Made by a program: the position numbers and the translations under genes. Under the pieces are notes generated by a model. It worked only from the letters and a program-made list of their open reading frames with translations, was not told the DNA's origin and searched no databases. DNA of 64,000 nt from contig JAHLJT010009419.1 in assembly GCA_031308135.1 (NCBI GenBank), positions 180,622,856 through 180,686,855 on the forward strand, read 5' to 3'. Source of the DNA: Acheta domesticus (Eukaryota; Arthropoda; Insecta; Orthoptera; Gryllidae). Of the stretch, positions 13,204 through 28,200 are shown one piece after another (the first letter of the stretch is position 1; each line of letters begins with the position of its first letter).

Positions 13204-16200
13204 CGGCGGTCAGCGTTGTTCGCCAGGAAGCGTGAAGCGCGGGGGGCGGCGCGGGGCGGGGCGGGGCGGTCCCATTCTCACGTGCTCCCACTCCATTTGT
13301 CCGCCGTAAAGGAGATTAGAGCCTTCTTTTTTCCCGCCGCGCGGCCTATTACCCGGCTGAAAGGACGTCTTATGAATTAGAGGCTACTGAGTGGCAGCGG
13401 CCGCCGCCGCCGCCTTTGACGCCGCCGCCGCCGCCGCCGGTGGCGGGCGCCTGGCCGCGGCCGTCGCCGTGTGCCCCGCCCAGGGCCCGCCCGCAAAGCC
13501 TCGCGCCTCACCCAGGTGATCGCAGGGGCAGGTTGGATCAAGTACAATTTCTACAAGAAGAGCGTGAAGAAAAATATTGAATGGAGGCGTTGAAGAAATA
13601 TTTATTTGAATTAGCGGATAGGGATCATCATCACCTGTACCTACGGATGTGGATGTTCGCGAGTGTAATGCCATGTTCCGGTGAGCAGGTGGGATTAAAT
13701 ACCGCAGGGAGGCAGTTTCTACAAGAAAGAGCGCAAAAATATTGAATGGAGGGGTTTATATAATATTTATTTGAATTACCGGATTCATCATCATCACCAT
13801 CATCATCATCACCTCAACTGTGGATGTGGATGTTCGCGAGTGTAATGCCATGTTCCGGTGAGCAGGTTGGATTAAAAACCGCAGGGAGGCAGCTTCTACA
13901 AGAAGGGCGCAATAATATTGAATTGGGTGGTTTATGCAATATTTATTTTAATTACAGGATAGGGATCGTCATCGTCAACATCATGTCATACCTGCGGATG
14001 TCGATGATTGCCGGTGCAACTGCAATGCTCCGGTGAGCAGGTTGGATTAAATACAGCAGGGAGACTATTTCTACAAGAAAGAGCGCAAAAACGTTGAATA
14101 GCGGGGTTTAAGAAATATTTATTTGAATTACCGTATAGGGATAATCATCACTATCATCATCATCATCACCTCAACTGTGGATATGGATAATCAAACCTAC
14201 CATGCTCCGGTGAGCAGGTTGGATTAAATAACCCAAGACCCAAAAGAGGCAGTTTCTATAAAGAAATACGCAAAAATACCGAATAGAGAGTTTTAAGAAA
14301 TATTTATTTCTATTGCCGGTTAGGTTCATCATCATCATCTCATAATACAGTTATGGATGATCGTGAGTACAATGGCAATATACGAATATATCGAATGTAA
14401 TCCGTTTGGAAAATGTTTATTCCAATTGCCCATGGGAAATCATTATCTTCATCTTGATTCTGTCTCTGAATCTAGACCATTGGATGTGAACCTTAGTTCT
14501 GTACTAAAGAGATGGTTTTATAACGACAACGGATATATTTTCCAGTGCCAGTGCCAGTTTGACAATATTATTTGATTTTGTCTAAATTGCTTGATCACGG
14601 GCGAGGCAAGCTTTTTAGAGTTCTGGCCAATCATGAGATGCTCTCGGTTCACTGGAGCAAGGTAATAGAGCGTTACGTCATCAGTACATAGACTTTATTA
14701 GAGACATTCTTCTACTTTGTGACATTAGGCGCAACATTAAAACGGAACCTAAAATTTTTACTCATGAGATTTAGTAATTCCTTTTCCGGACCAAATCCAA
14801 ACAACATCCTGCAGAATCACCAGGAAGTCGAGAACGAATTTCTAGATCAGTAACTCCAGATCTGGATTTCAAGATCGTTGGTGAAAAAACATTTACTATT
14901 TACAGAACCTCCTACCAACCATAAACCAACCAACCAATCAACCAGAATCCATTTACAACGACCTACAATTCATGATGGTTCTACTTCAAGGAGTATGTTC
15001 TACTCTCTCTCGCCAATCTCAGCCGGTATCAAGAAATGCAAAATTATATGGAATAGTCTGAAGCAAGAAATATTAACAATTTACATTTGCATACTTTTTA
15101 TTCCAAGAAGTTTTCTTCTTTCCCTTAAGGTCCCTGGCTTAGATCCCTATGCTACATCCGTTTCACCCCTTACCTCAATCCGGCCGTGTCACTGAGAGGA
15201 ACAATTATGAGGAATCGTGTGTTTTCGGGCATTATTAGTTTACGGTACGAAAATGGTGTACGGCGCTCAAATGTAGACGGAACGTAAACGTGTTTTTTTT
15301 TTTCACAATACCACTATACAGTTATGTACAACAATATGTTGGTCGTCCCGTGATGTTAGCCGCTGAACTTCCTCGGGTTTGGGGCATTTATCATTAATCA
15401 CCATTGTAATATTCCAGAAAGGTAAACAATTTTTTTAAGCTATTAGTGGTGTAAAATACAGGGATTTTTATGAGGCGAAACTAATCAGTTTCCTTGGGCA
15501 AGCATTTACAGATTATAACCACATATCGATAGTTCTTTTTCACAATTTTTTCTCTTTTTCATCCGCGTGTTGTCCATCGTAGACTCGTTTTTTTAAATGA
15601 GAAAGAAAAAAAAGAAATGTATCCTCTAATAAATTGATAAGTTGAATTCGTTCTTAATTAAAACAACACCTCAAATGAAAAGGAACGCCAACTCAGTGTC
15701 TTTGTTGTTGGCGTTGTTGTTTAGGCACGGTCATCCAAAAATGCGTTTCCAGCAGAACACGAAATGCAATGAAAAGTTTATAAGATGCTGAAGGCAATTC
15801 TTAAAACCGTAACTCTGGGTCGTAGTGTTTGAAACAGAAAGAAACCATGTCACTCACTTGTTTGTTACATATTTCAGAGAAAAGTTGCTTCTCGTAATGG
15901 TCTTCCAGACTATCTAAAAAATGTTTGAACACGCTAAGAGAGAAGCAGAATTTGAAACTTATCGAATACATGTTACATTTGAGTAAAATATATTTAGGAT
16001 AACGACAATGTACTCAAAAATACATTATTTAGTGTGTGGTATTTTGAATTCCAAACACTAACAAATATGTAAGATGTAAAAATGCGTTCCTCTATCCAAT
16101 AAGCAAAAACTTCAATAACAGTTTTTCAATATGCTAAATTCTCCAATGTTCTTACAAGAATAGTATTCTTCCAATTTTGAGATTGACTCTTAATTTACTA

Positions 16201-19200
16201 GAAATATGAACATTATGTAGTATAAATCATAGAATTTTTGCTGTTAAATGGTATTATAATAATTATTTTTAATTTAAATTTGCACGGTAGAAGATTGGCC
16301 ATTTTACAGTAAATCAAAGGAAGCTGTTACGACTAATGACCGAGTATCATTTAATCTATCGTTTAAAATCTAGTAACGCAAATAGTTTTCTTCTGGCAAA
16401 CTTGAAAAAAGGCATTTTGACGTTCATCGAAATGATAAAAAGAAAAGTTGTCAATATCTTGTATCCTTATGCGACCCAAACGTTTCAAAAACCCCCGAAA
16501 TAAATTTCTAAAACGACGGCAACTCGTCTGCTTTTTGAGTGAAAACTTGTAAAAATAGCTCACGCCATCGGCGTCATTTCACGCGTCGCTGATGAAAATT
16601 ATGCAAACGACCCGAGGCGCGGTGCAGGCCGCTTTGAAAACCGCAATGCAGCGCCTCTGCCGGCCGGCGCAGGAATCAGAAAAAAGAAGATCGAGGGAAG
16701 CCGGGACATTTACGAGCCGACGTGTTTCTGTGGCTCCATTACACGACACGAATTAGCATTAAAACAAACGAGTGTTTTTAGGAAGGGAAAATTGTAGGTT
16801 GGGAGCGGCGCAGGTAGCGGCGGGGCGCGGCGGGGAGCGGCGGAGCCGGGGGCCGGCAGGGCTTTTGACACGGCCCTCGGCAGTGTCGCCCTCGAGGGCG
16901 GGGCCAGGGCCGGGGACGTTTCTGCCCTTTCATAAGTCACCGCCGACCGTCAGGCAGGGCGGTCGAAGAGCATCTTCCAGCCAGTTGCCTGCCTCCAAAG
17001 CGATAATTTCAACTTCTCCGGCTCCGTAATCGGTGTGATAATGTAGAATGTGTGATGAGTGACTACAGACGGGAGCTGATGAGCGGAAAGTATACCAGCA
17101 TTATTTACGCTTCCTGAGATGAGGCTAAGGGATAATTTGGGTTTCTAATGATACACATGAGTTTGTTTATGCGGACAAATAGGGAGTTAAGTATGATGGT
17201 TCATGTTCATTGCGGTTATGTGTAACAAGTTCATCATGAAAAATAATGTCTAACAAAATTTTGCACGAAATGTCATCTTCGACACTAATTTAAAACAGTT
17301 TTAAGTAGAAAATCAGAACAAATGGAGATCAATTGAATGCATAATGAACGTTCTAAATATTCGTCGGCGAGAGTCCAACGAAACTACTTTCTATTTTTAT
17401 TTGAATGTTGATGATGTGCAGATTTTTGAAAACAGCATTTTATTAAATTTTGATATTATTTAACAACTAGTTCTGCTATTGTCATGGGTGGAAGAAATCG
17501 TACATATGGTTTAGGCGCTAGTATTGTTCTCAGACGGACGGACTTTTGTTTTCAATTGGTTTTTCGGTATCAAGGACCCACAAAACAGGGATTCTGGCCA
17601 CATCACGTGTTAGGAGATTTTTTTCTTAATTTAGCAACTAGTTTTATCCACTTTTTCGTTATCAGGGTCCGGCAATGAATTTTCTTCTGCCGAAAATTCG
17701 CCGTTTTTTCGCGCAGCATTACATAACTTTCCCTATACAACGTGTATTACTCCGTGTATACGTATGTATACGGAAAAGTAAAAAAGTAGTTTGTTTATTT
17801 TCTTATTTTATTTATTTGTCAAAAAAACAGTAAAAACTGTATATGACGTGTGGGGAAAGATTTACCTGCGCACATTTTCTTGAGGGACAGAATTAAAAAA
17901 ACGAAATAGAAAAAAATAGAAAACGAAAAAATGAATTTAGAAAATAATTATTTCAGAAAAAAAAATATTTGAAAAATGTTTGTTCCCGAGTTATAGAAAA
18001 TCAGTTTCAACGGTAAATGAACTACAAGCAAAAGGAGTGCACAACGAAACGTGCGCACAGTGAAGCTACATTTACCGACTATTATAACCGATTATATTAT
18101 AACCGATCAGCAGAGTTTGTGAAGCCCATTCCAGAGTACACAATCACCATCGTCGGAGGAGAACCACGAACACGTCTTAACTCCGTAGATTCACAATTCA
18201 GTTTGCTTTATCGGTTAAGAATGGAGAATTCTTTGAAAATGAAAATGTATTGGAGGAGTAAAAACGAAAGTCAAAGAGTACCGATATTCAATTTTGAAAG
18301 ATTTATTTCAATAACTGGATAATAGTTACCATTTTCATTACTATTGTATTAACAATTGAATTTCTAACTTTATTTCAAATCTTCAAAAATAAAATTAAAG
18401 GAATTAAAACAAACCTGATAGATTTTTCTGGATATTGTAAACCATGCGATTTTCAATTCACATAAATGTGACAAATTATTCAGTGTAAAATTTTGGAAGT
18501 CATTTTTGAGAGTATAATTTGACATAAATGGGTCAAATTATAAAGTGTAAAATTTTGGAAGAAGATAGATGACATTTAGTAACATCTTGGGTTGTCCTAT
18601 CTTCGAAAATAACTTTAAAGGGTTACAATTCTGAAAATCGGTTTACATTTATGTAAAAAATTAAATAACTCTCTCCCAGGAGAATAACTTCCAGCGAATG
18701 CTCATTTCTCGTACTTGTTAAAATGATCCAGTTCGTGTTTTAAAACATATGACCAAACTTGGTTAGTATGTTCTGATCTTCTGAGCAAATAATTAATTTG
18801 ATTGAACATTTTTAACGACATTCTTACATATTCGATTAGGAGGTGCGTCTAAGCAAACAAATATTATTGCCCTTGATATCGAGTCCCTTTGGATGTTCTT
18901 TGAGACCTTTGCAAACACTCCAAGTGAATTGGAACGCTTCATGGAATGACAGAAACAAACCAAAATACGGTGTGCCACCTTCATGGAAGGAGGCACTGTG
19001 GCGGTCTCCCACGGAGACTTCTCTGGGTCGGGGTGTGGGTGGCACCGCAGGCAGCAGCCGCTGTGGCTGTGGCTGCTTTCTCTGCGGTGTCGTCATGTGC
19101 GTGGGAGAAAGGGCGCGGGCGACGGAGGCGCTGCGGTGGTAGGGCGCGAACGGGCACGCGGGCGGAGAAGCGGGCGAGAGCGTGGGCTGGAGAGCAGGGT

Positions 19201-22200
19201 GGGGTGGGGGGAGGAGGGCCGGGGACCTGTTGGGTTATGGCGCGGCTGCCCCTGTATACTGCGATTTTTCTAACTTTGTCCCTCGGGGCTCGTCTTCACG
19301 ATGGAGTATGTCACGGTATTTCGCGCCATTCTCAGTCGTGCCGCCAGAAACCGCATGCACCGTATCAAGCAGTGTTCGCGAACATGCGACTTCTAGCGGC
19401 CCGACGGAGAAAAAACGCAAAATGCGGTGTGATATTCCATTGTGGCCATAGGGGCTTAAGGGGCAGAGATAGAAAAATCGCACTATAGGTGCGCGGTAAT
19501 GGCGCTGTGGTGGTCAACTGCTCGCGGGCTGCATGCGGCCCGCAGTGCCACTTTTTGTGGCCCGCGAAAAGTAACTGGTTTAAAAGCGGAAGTCCCTTGC
19601 ATCCGTATTGGGCAAGAACATTGCGCGCCTAGCAGACGCACCCTGTCGGGGTCAATACTCGGCAATAACAGCTTTTCGGTCGAAAATTCACCGTTTTTCC
19701 TCCGCAGCATTGCATTACTTTCTCTTCTTACGGAGTAAGGGGCAAGAAAGTAAAAGGGAAAGCCTTGCAAAGTTTGAAGAACAAAATTGATAAGATTTGA
19801 AAAATTCCAAGAACTTTTAAAATTTAAATTTCTTGAAATTTACTTCATTTAATGAAGTACATCAGAGTCTAATTCTCGATCTCCTTCTTTATGCTAAACG
19901 AGATCTGTTGCACATGCTTTCTCTACTTTTCTGTTCTCCCGTAGTGTGTGTCATTTTAGTATAAGAAAATGTGCGCGACATTATGGTGCATATTTTATCG
20001 CATCATACTAGTTTCACAGCAAGTCGTGAGACCACATTTTATTCGACAGTTAAGAGTACTCGCAACGTAGTAACATAAATAGGGGGTTGAATGCTGACGT
20101 AAAACGACAAGGTAGTGAACAGTCAGAGTTCATCAGTCATTAGCCATCAAAGAGAAATGTATCTTGTAAATTCACTTTTAACAAAGGCAATTCCAAATGT
20201 TTCGTAGAAATTTATTTTGTCGGTTATCTTCTCAGGACAGCCTTCGTCAAGATAGCGAATTCTTCACGTAAATATGCTGCACATACTGTAAAGCAACTCA
20301 ATTCGTCTGTGAAGAAAAATATCACGTTGATATATTTTGGCAACAAATTCAGATTGGTTTGTTATAGAATAACGAGAACGTTGTTTTGTTATGCCTGGCT
20401 GCACATTAATAATTTTCATATCGTGGCAACATGATTTTTCACCTAATAGAGGATTCATGTATTGCTCAAATTGCATAAAATAACGAGAGTCTGAGACAGA
20501 GAGTACCCTACGTTTCCGTATTTTACTATGTCTTTCTTAACGTTGCTAATATTTTGTGTTTATTACTTTCTCGGTGTACACAAGGTAATACTGGCTAGTA
20601 TTTGTCATCAGAAAAAGAAGGACGGAGGATTGATTTCCATTGCACAACTCCAAACAATGAGGGAGAAAATGACGCGATGGTTACTCAAACGCCGGACGAA
20701 TGTCATTTATTACAATTCTGTTACCTCACTGCTCTTTCACCTCTCCTTAAATTTGATGTCAATTGTCACTGCCGATTAATAATAGCTGTGATTAGACAAA
20801 CATGGGTTGGCTCACGACGTCAAATTCTCAAAGTGAGGGGTAAGGGAAGAATGAAGTGGGTCGGGTAGGATTGGGGCCATGCTGTCCGACGAAGCGAGCA
20901 GGGATAAGAGTCAAGTCAAATGGTGCAAGGTAGGAGCGGGACGAGAGGGTCGAAACTGAATCGGGGGAATGTTAGGAGGGTGGGGTAACGGAGAAAACGG
21001 GTGGGAGCGAGTGAAATCTGTTCGAATCGGATTAGAGAGATTCGGTAGGAGCGAATCGGGTTAGGGAAGAACGAGTTGGGCGAATCGGAGCGAGTGACTT
21101 CGGGGCGAGCCATGATGGAACAAAGTCGGATCGGAGTGAGTCGGGAGGAGTGATTCGAGTTAGAGTGAGTCGGGTGGGAACGAGTGGGTGGAGGGGAGTC
21201 CGACGGAAGTGAGATCGGAGCGAGACATGTTGGGGCAGTGGAGGCTCGTGCCTTTAAAATTTGGTGGTTCACAAAATAATGACATGGGGGGATTACATAT
21301 ACACAGAATGCCATAAAACGAATTTATAAGTTTCGAAAGTTTTCTGTAGTTGCATGTACTTAGCGTGCTGAGTTACTTCGAAACAATCACATTCCCAACC
21401 ACCAGTTATCAGTACTCAAAATTCTTATATAAGAACATGTCTCCTCACCTATTGTAAGTAACTTACATCGTACTTACATGTACAACGAATATACGGTAAT
21501 ACTAGTACGAATATACGAATATACTGTACAAATATACGAATACGAATATACTGTAAGCTTAGATTGAAGAAAATTATCTCATTTGGTGGTGCTATATGTG
21601 GCGCGATTTGCAAACTGACTAGACGCAACATGCTGAGTCCGTATCAATACTAAATGCGTGCGGGGAAGTGGCGGTCCTGTACTCTCTGATGGCTGACTAA
21701 CATCACCGAAAAATATACCCACCCTCTCTCCACTCATAGTCAATAGTTTGTCATCATCCATTCTTTTTCATTGTGGAGTTCCAGGCAGAAGAGTAAACCA
21801 CCAGTCATGCAATATGTGCGAGTGTCTCTAGTGTCTGATTTGCAGTTAACGCAAGAAAATTATGGGGTGATTGTCGCTGGTGTGGTTAATGGTGAATACC
21901 TTAAATGTGCATATTACATATACCAAACTAAAAACAACAAATATTGAAAGAGCCGGTTGTAATGTAACATGGTGCAACTGTCACGAGCTGCCACTGGGTT
22001 TGTTATGGAGTTTGTTGGAGCGAGATGTTTGAACAGGGGAGGGCAGCGAAGGGAGGGGGAGAGAAGCGAAGCAAGGAAGAGCGAGTTGATGTGAGGAAGA
22101 GTGGGGCGAAGTGGGACGGGACGAGGGGGATTTGGGTGAGGCGAGAGGGTGCCAAGCGGGGCGGAGAGGGACGCCAGGGGGCGTGGCGTGTTGGGGCTGG

Positions 22201-25200
22201 GGCGTGGCGGGGCGTGGCGGGGCGTGGCGGGGCGAGCGTGCGGCGGGAGCGTCGTGTGGGTCGGAGTGGAGCGAGGTGGGGAGGGAGAGAACGATATGGA
22301 GAAGTCGCTAGTAGGAGAGTGTGGGGAGTACGTTGATGAGGGGCTGGGAAAGAGCCTGCGGTTGGAGCGGGAAGGGACTGCGCTTGAAGCGCTGAGTGCG
22401 TTGGCAGCCGGGCAGGGCGTGGCGTGGCAAGGGAGCGGGGCGAGGCGAGGCGAGAGTGACCGGGGAAGTATGCAGTATGGAGTGCGTGTACGTCGGAGCC
22501 GGGCGTGGCGGGGCGTGGCAGGGCAGGGGCAGGATGGGCAGGGGCAGGAGGGGCAGGAGGGGCAGGAGGGGCAGGAGGGGCAGGGGCAGGAGGGGCAGGA
22601 CGAGGCAGCGTGGGGCGTGGAGCGGGGCGTGGAGCGGGGCGTGGAGCGGGGCGTGGAGCGGGGCGTGGAGCGGGGCGTGGAGCGGGGCGTGGAGCGGGGC
22701 GTTGGAGCGGGGCGTGGAGCGGGGCGTGGAGCGGGGCGTGGAGCGGGGCGTGGAGCGGGGCGTGGAGCGGGGCGTGGAGCGGGGCGTGGAGCGGGGCGTG
22801 GAGCGGGGCGTGGAGCGGGGCGTGGAGCGGGGCGTGGAGCGGGGCGTGGAGCGGGGCGTGGAGCGGGGCGTGGAGCGGGGCGTGGAGCGGGGCGTGGAGC
22901 GGGGCGTGGAGCGGGGCGTGGAGCGGGGCGTGGAGCGGGGCGTGGAGCGGGGCGTGGAGCGGGGCGTGGAGCGGGGCGTGGAGCGGGGCGTGGAGCGGGG
23001 CGTGGAGCGGGGCGTGGAGCGGGGCGTGGAGCGGGGCGTGGAGCGGGGCGTGGAGCGGGGCGTGGAGCGGGGCGTGGAGCGGGGCGTGGAGCGGGGCGTG
23101 GAGCGGGGCGTGGAGCGGGGCGTGGAGCGGGGCGTGGAGCGGGGCGTGGAGCGGGGCGTGGTGCGGGGCGTGGAGCCGGGCGTGGAGCGGGGCGTGGAGC
23201 GGGGCGTGGAGCGGGGCGTGAAGTGGAGCGGAGCGTGGAGCGGGGCGGGTAGCGGGTAGCGGGAAGGGACTGCGCTTGGAGCGCTGAGTGCGTCGGTATT
23301 CGTTATCTCGGCGTTCTGACGGACACAAGACTAAATTGTCACAGTCACATCACGTCCGAAGCAATTGAAGCCAATAGAAGGTTAGCTATTTTACGTCCGA
23401 TTCTCAACCGTAACTCTTCTCTAAAAATTCATTCCACTTTAACCATCTACAAATCTATTCTTCGGCCAATATTAACCTACGCATGCCCTGTTTGGATTTC
23501 AGCTACCCCAACTACATTAAATAAGTTACAATCTTCCAAAACATAATTTTAAGAATAACAAAATTTTAAGAATAAATCCCCCCCCTGGTTTGTCAGCAAT
23601 ACGATCTTGCAATAGAACCAATTACATCCTTTTATTACAGAACTGGCACATAATTTTTTCAATAATTAAATCATGTACAAGGAGCAGTCAGTTACGAAAT
23701 AGGAACCGAGCTACCCCCACACTCCCGCCTAAGAAACAAATTCCCTTTCCACATTTTCCTTCAATATCTCTCTGACATTAGAGAAGGCAAGAACATTCTA
23801 GCAATTACCTGTCCCTCCCATCGTATTTCCTTTTTAATCCTGCCATTGCTCTAACATAATTCCCTCGCAATTACCCTGGTTGAAGTACAACACATGTAAT
23901 CACTATCAGGGAGGTAACAAGAAGTTACCCTCCTTCACACTTTTCTGATACAAAGTTGCTCGGCCAATCAACTGAAGAGCCTCACGGCTGAACGTTGCAC
24001 TGTCTGTAAATGTAAAATAAAATTAATAATAAAAAAAGAGTGCGTCGGAGTCGGGCAAGGCGTGGCGGGGAGCGGGTCGAGGCGAGGCGAGAGTGACCGG
24101 GAAGAAAGTAGGCACGGAGCGGCGGTGTGCGTCGGGCCCGGGCGGGGCTGGCGGGGAGGGGCAGGACGGGGCAGGGTGGGGCGCGGGAGCAGGCGGGAAG
24201 CGCGCGGGGAGAAGGGCGTGTTGCGGGGACGCGGAGCGGGGCGGAGGGCGGGGCGGGGCGACAAGGTGCGGGGTGGAGCATGCGCGGAGTGCCGTATGCG
24301 TCGGAGCGGAGTGGGGCAGGGCGGGGCGAGATGTAGCGACGCGGAGCGGAGCGGGGAGGGGGGCGTGGCGGGGCAGGAGGGTAGGAGGCGGCGAAGTAAC
24401 TGGTACGCGCTGGTTGTGGGCCGGGGAGCCCCGAGTGCGTCGGAGGCCAGTCGGGGCGGGGCATAGCAGGGCGGGGCGGTGAGCGGGGCGGGACGACAAG
24501 GTGCGAAGTGGAGCGAGGAGCGCTGTATGCCTCAGAGCGGAGCGGGGTGGGGCGGGGTGGGGCGGGGTGGGGCGGGGTGGGGGCGGGGTGGGGCGGGTGT
24601 GGGGGCGGGGTGGGGCGGGGGGTGGGGCGGGGTGGGGGCGGTGTGGGCGGGGTGGGGCGGGGTGGGGCGGGGTGGGTGCGGGGTGGGGCGGGGGGGGCGG
24701 GTGGGCGCGGGGGTGGGGCGGGGCGGGGCGGGGCGAAGCGGGAGGCTGCGAGAACGTGGAGGTAATCTGGTACGCGGGGTGCGACGAGCGGGGCGGGGTG
24801 GGGCGGGCGAAGCGGAGGGGCGCGAGGCGGGATTTGCTGGTACAAGGGAGCGGCGAGCGGGGCGGGCGGGCGAGTGACTCGGGGCGGGCGAGGCGGGGAG
24901 GTAACTGGTACGCGGGGAGCGGCGCGCGCAGCTCTATCGGGTGGGCGGGGAGCGGAGTGCGGGGCGGGGCGGGGCGGGGCCGCGCGTGGGCCGTGCGCCG
25001 CTGCGGGGGGCCGGGCGTGTGTGCGGGTGACGCAAGGGGCGGGGGGGCGAGGGCTCCGTGCGCTGGGCTCCAAGGAGAGCGGCACCGCTCAGGGACGGCC
25101 ACACTGTTCCGTTAGTCGCGCTGATGCCGTACACACATGAAGAACCTTGCCTTAGCTCCCTCGCCGGTAAATTAGTTCATTGATGGGTGAAGTAAGTGCC

Positions 25201-28200
25201 GGTAATGTTCCCTTTCACAGCGTTATTCAAAAATAAACCTCGTTTCAAAGAGCTGTTGAACTCCATCATTAAAAGTGCGTAATCTGAAGTTACTGCTGTA
25301 ACCTACATTAAATAGAATCTAAAAGGGCGCATCCGTTCACTGGAGCAAATAGGAATATACTTAATACTGATGGACTGGATTACATCTCTTTAAAGAGGAG
25401 CATATTTACATTATCAAAATCATGAATATATGTTCATGATATGATATATGAATATATGCTGTGGTGTAATATAAGGTCATATCATATTATATATATGAAC
25501 ATATATTCATATGATATATGAATATATGTTTATAAAAGAAGTTTAAAGAAGAAAATAAAATTTTAACTATTTTTATATACTGTTATCCAACATTGACTTA
25601 TAGGAGGGCGAGTCCATAACGAATGTGATCGGAATAGAATGATGGAGACGATCGAAACTTTGATTAAATTCATTTTGTCCTGTCACTTAAGGGTTTTCTA
25701 TAAGAACACGACATTCCCCCTTCTTCCCTATGTCTTTCAAAGAATTATATTTCCATGTAAGTTTCATTTCTTTTCAACTCTAGTGTTCAGCCATAATACG
25801 CGGGGGCGAAGCAGAAAAAGTTGCTTCAATATTTAGGGATGTGGAAAACCAAATATTTTTTCTCACAATAAACTTCTCAAGAAATGTTTCATTCATCTTC
25901 ACTACTGCTTATCAAATGATTTCCGCGTTTTAATTCTACGGTTCCGAAAATCTCACAGAAGCAAAATATTTACGGCAAAGAGATAAATGGGGGAGGAAGA
26001 AGTGAAAAAAAGAAGAGAATAATAAAGAGTGGTAAAGAGTAAGTCAGAGGTATTTCACTGAACTAGGTCTTCGGATAGTGATCAATGATTTTATCATCCT
26101 TCAACATAAATCAGTTTTCCTTTTACGTTTGTGAAACGGCGAATGTAAAGCACAAGATCAATAGCTCTTATGACCATATGCTAATGGATGCTAGCCGCAA
26201 CATCGGTCTGACTCACCAGGGTGATGTCTGAGGTGGATTTCCATTTTCGAAGGAGTACTCAAGGCCATGCTCAATACACAGAGAGAAGAACCGCTGAACC
26301 AAGAAGACAGGTTCCAAGTGTACTTGACTAAAATGTTTTTGCATCACATTTAGAAGTTGGATGTGGATAATGAGAATGATCCTCATTGGATCGCCACATT
26401 TCTCTTATATTTTGAAGTTTCAATAATCAACATTTTAATTAATTTTAGAATATTAGTAATTTATTAGTGACGGTCACATCTAAATGTTTCCGACATTTTC
26501 AAAAGTCATAAAACAAGAGTAAATATTTTAAAGAAAAAAATTGTAATCATTAATATTAATAAAAAAATATGCCGTTTTTGAGAAAGCATTTTGAAAATAC
26601 ACATTCCTAATTCGAACGGCAATGAAACATACACGTATTTCTCAGCATTTCTTTTTTACAATTGAAATCTGATAACGTCTTGGCGAGTAAACTCGTTTCA
26701 TTACGAGAAAAATAATTGGAACATCTGACCCTGCAGTTTGTGTTTATTTGCTCACCTAATATTGTGCAGTATGAGTATTTAAAAAGCTGTGTAGAAGGAA
26801 CGATTGGAACCTCTTGTGAAAGTTTCAACAACGTCAGAAAACCAAAAACCATAATCCAAGTAATGATTGAATCACTTTTTGATAACGATTCAAACAGGAT
26901 TCAATATTTAATCAGATACAAAAAATCGCAATGTTTCTTGTCTCGGATCACTCAACGATGTTATTAATTGAGAAACGGTGAACATAATTATTAACATAAT
27001 TATTAACCAAGCCGGTCTGGCCAGCCGAGGTCGCTAAGGCTGAAGGGCCATAGCTCGGGCAAGTCTCGGCTGGAAGGGTCGCGAGTTCGAATCCCGCCTC
27101 GAGCATTGATGTCTGTGTGTGTTCGTGTTGTCCCTACATGTTCTTCCTACAGTTCTCCCTTCAGTTAAAACAATGACAGTAGTCGCTATATGACAGTTGT
27201 TGAAAAGCAACCTAAAAAAATATTAACCAAATTGACATATTCTGTCACATCTTTCAGTACAAACCTCTTAATTACATTTCCGTGCGAATAGTCCATCAAC
27301 ATTCCTGATCTGACCAAAATCCTCCTCCACCAAAAAAAAAAAAACAACAAAAAATTCACAACAGCGACAACAACCTCCGGAACTTCACCGATCAAAGGGC
27401 GACAGGCCAGCAGGCAACAGCGTTCCCAGTGTCCGTCGTCCCTGACCGGGCGGAACATCACACGCAAGTCGAGCGCCGTAAACGACGCGCGGCGCGGGCA
27501 CTTAGGCGGCGCGAGGGGTGAGAGTGTCGCCGCGGGCGGCGCAGGCGGGCGGGAGGAGGGGGGCGAGAGGGCGGTAGCCGCGCCGCCCTCGCGCGCGGGC
27601 GATGAAAGGCGCGTCCCCCGCGCGCGCCCGCGGCGAGGAGGAGGCCGGGGCTCGCCAAATTACAGTGCGGGCGCGCGGCGGCGGGCGCGGCTCGCGGTCG
27701 GGGCTATCACTTACGCCGCCGCCGCACACGCGCCCGCCCCCGCCGCCCCCGCCGTCCCCGCCGCCCCCGCCGCCCCCGCCGTCGCCGCCCTCGCCGCCGC
27801 CGCCGCCCCCGCCGCCGCCGTCGCCCCCGCCATCCCAGCTCCCCGCCCCCGCCGCCGCCCCCGCCGCCCCACCGCCCCCGCCGCCCCCTTGCCGCCCCAG
27901 CTCCACCCCAGCTCCACCGCCGCCCGCGCCGCCCCCGCCGCCCCGACCGCACCCGCCGCCCGCGCTGCCCCCACCGCCCCCGCCGCCTCCCCGCCCTCGC
28001 CGCCGCCGCCTCCTCCCCCGCCTCCACTGCCGCCCCCGCGCGCGCAGCCGTGGCCCAGCACCGGCGCGCGCCCGCTAATACCGTCGCTTTGGACACCCGC
28101 CTCCGCCTCCGCCGCCGCCGCCGCGGGCGGTCAAAGGCCCGTTGCCGCCGCCGCATACTTCTCTTAATGTCCCGCCCGCCGCGCCGCCCGCGCCTCTTCA

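Noticed and set aside
18017..18322. A 101-codon open frame as a small gene.
   Set aside because: Its first part is the dispersed repeat shared with the hAT at 54616, and the rest has no recognisable features.
22003..23328. Long open frames on both strands across the 12-bp minisatellite (up to 441 codons).
   Set aside because: The period is a multiple of three and the unit lacks stops, so the frames are forced open by the repeat. The products are four-residue repeats with no domain.
27011..27220. tRNA gene, from the GAGTTCGAATCCC B box.
   Set aside because: No complete cloverleaf is evident, and the element has a SINE body, an A-rich tail and a 10-bp target duplication. The same reasoning applies at 35974, 40410 and 61264.
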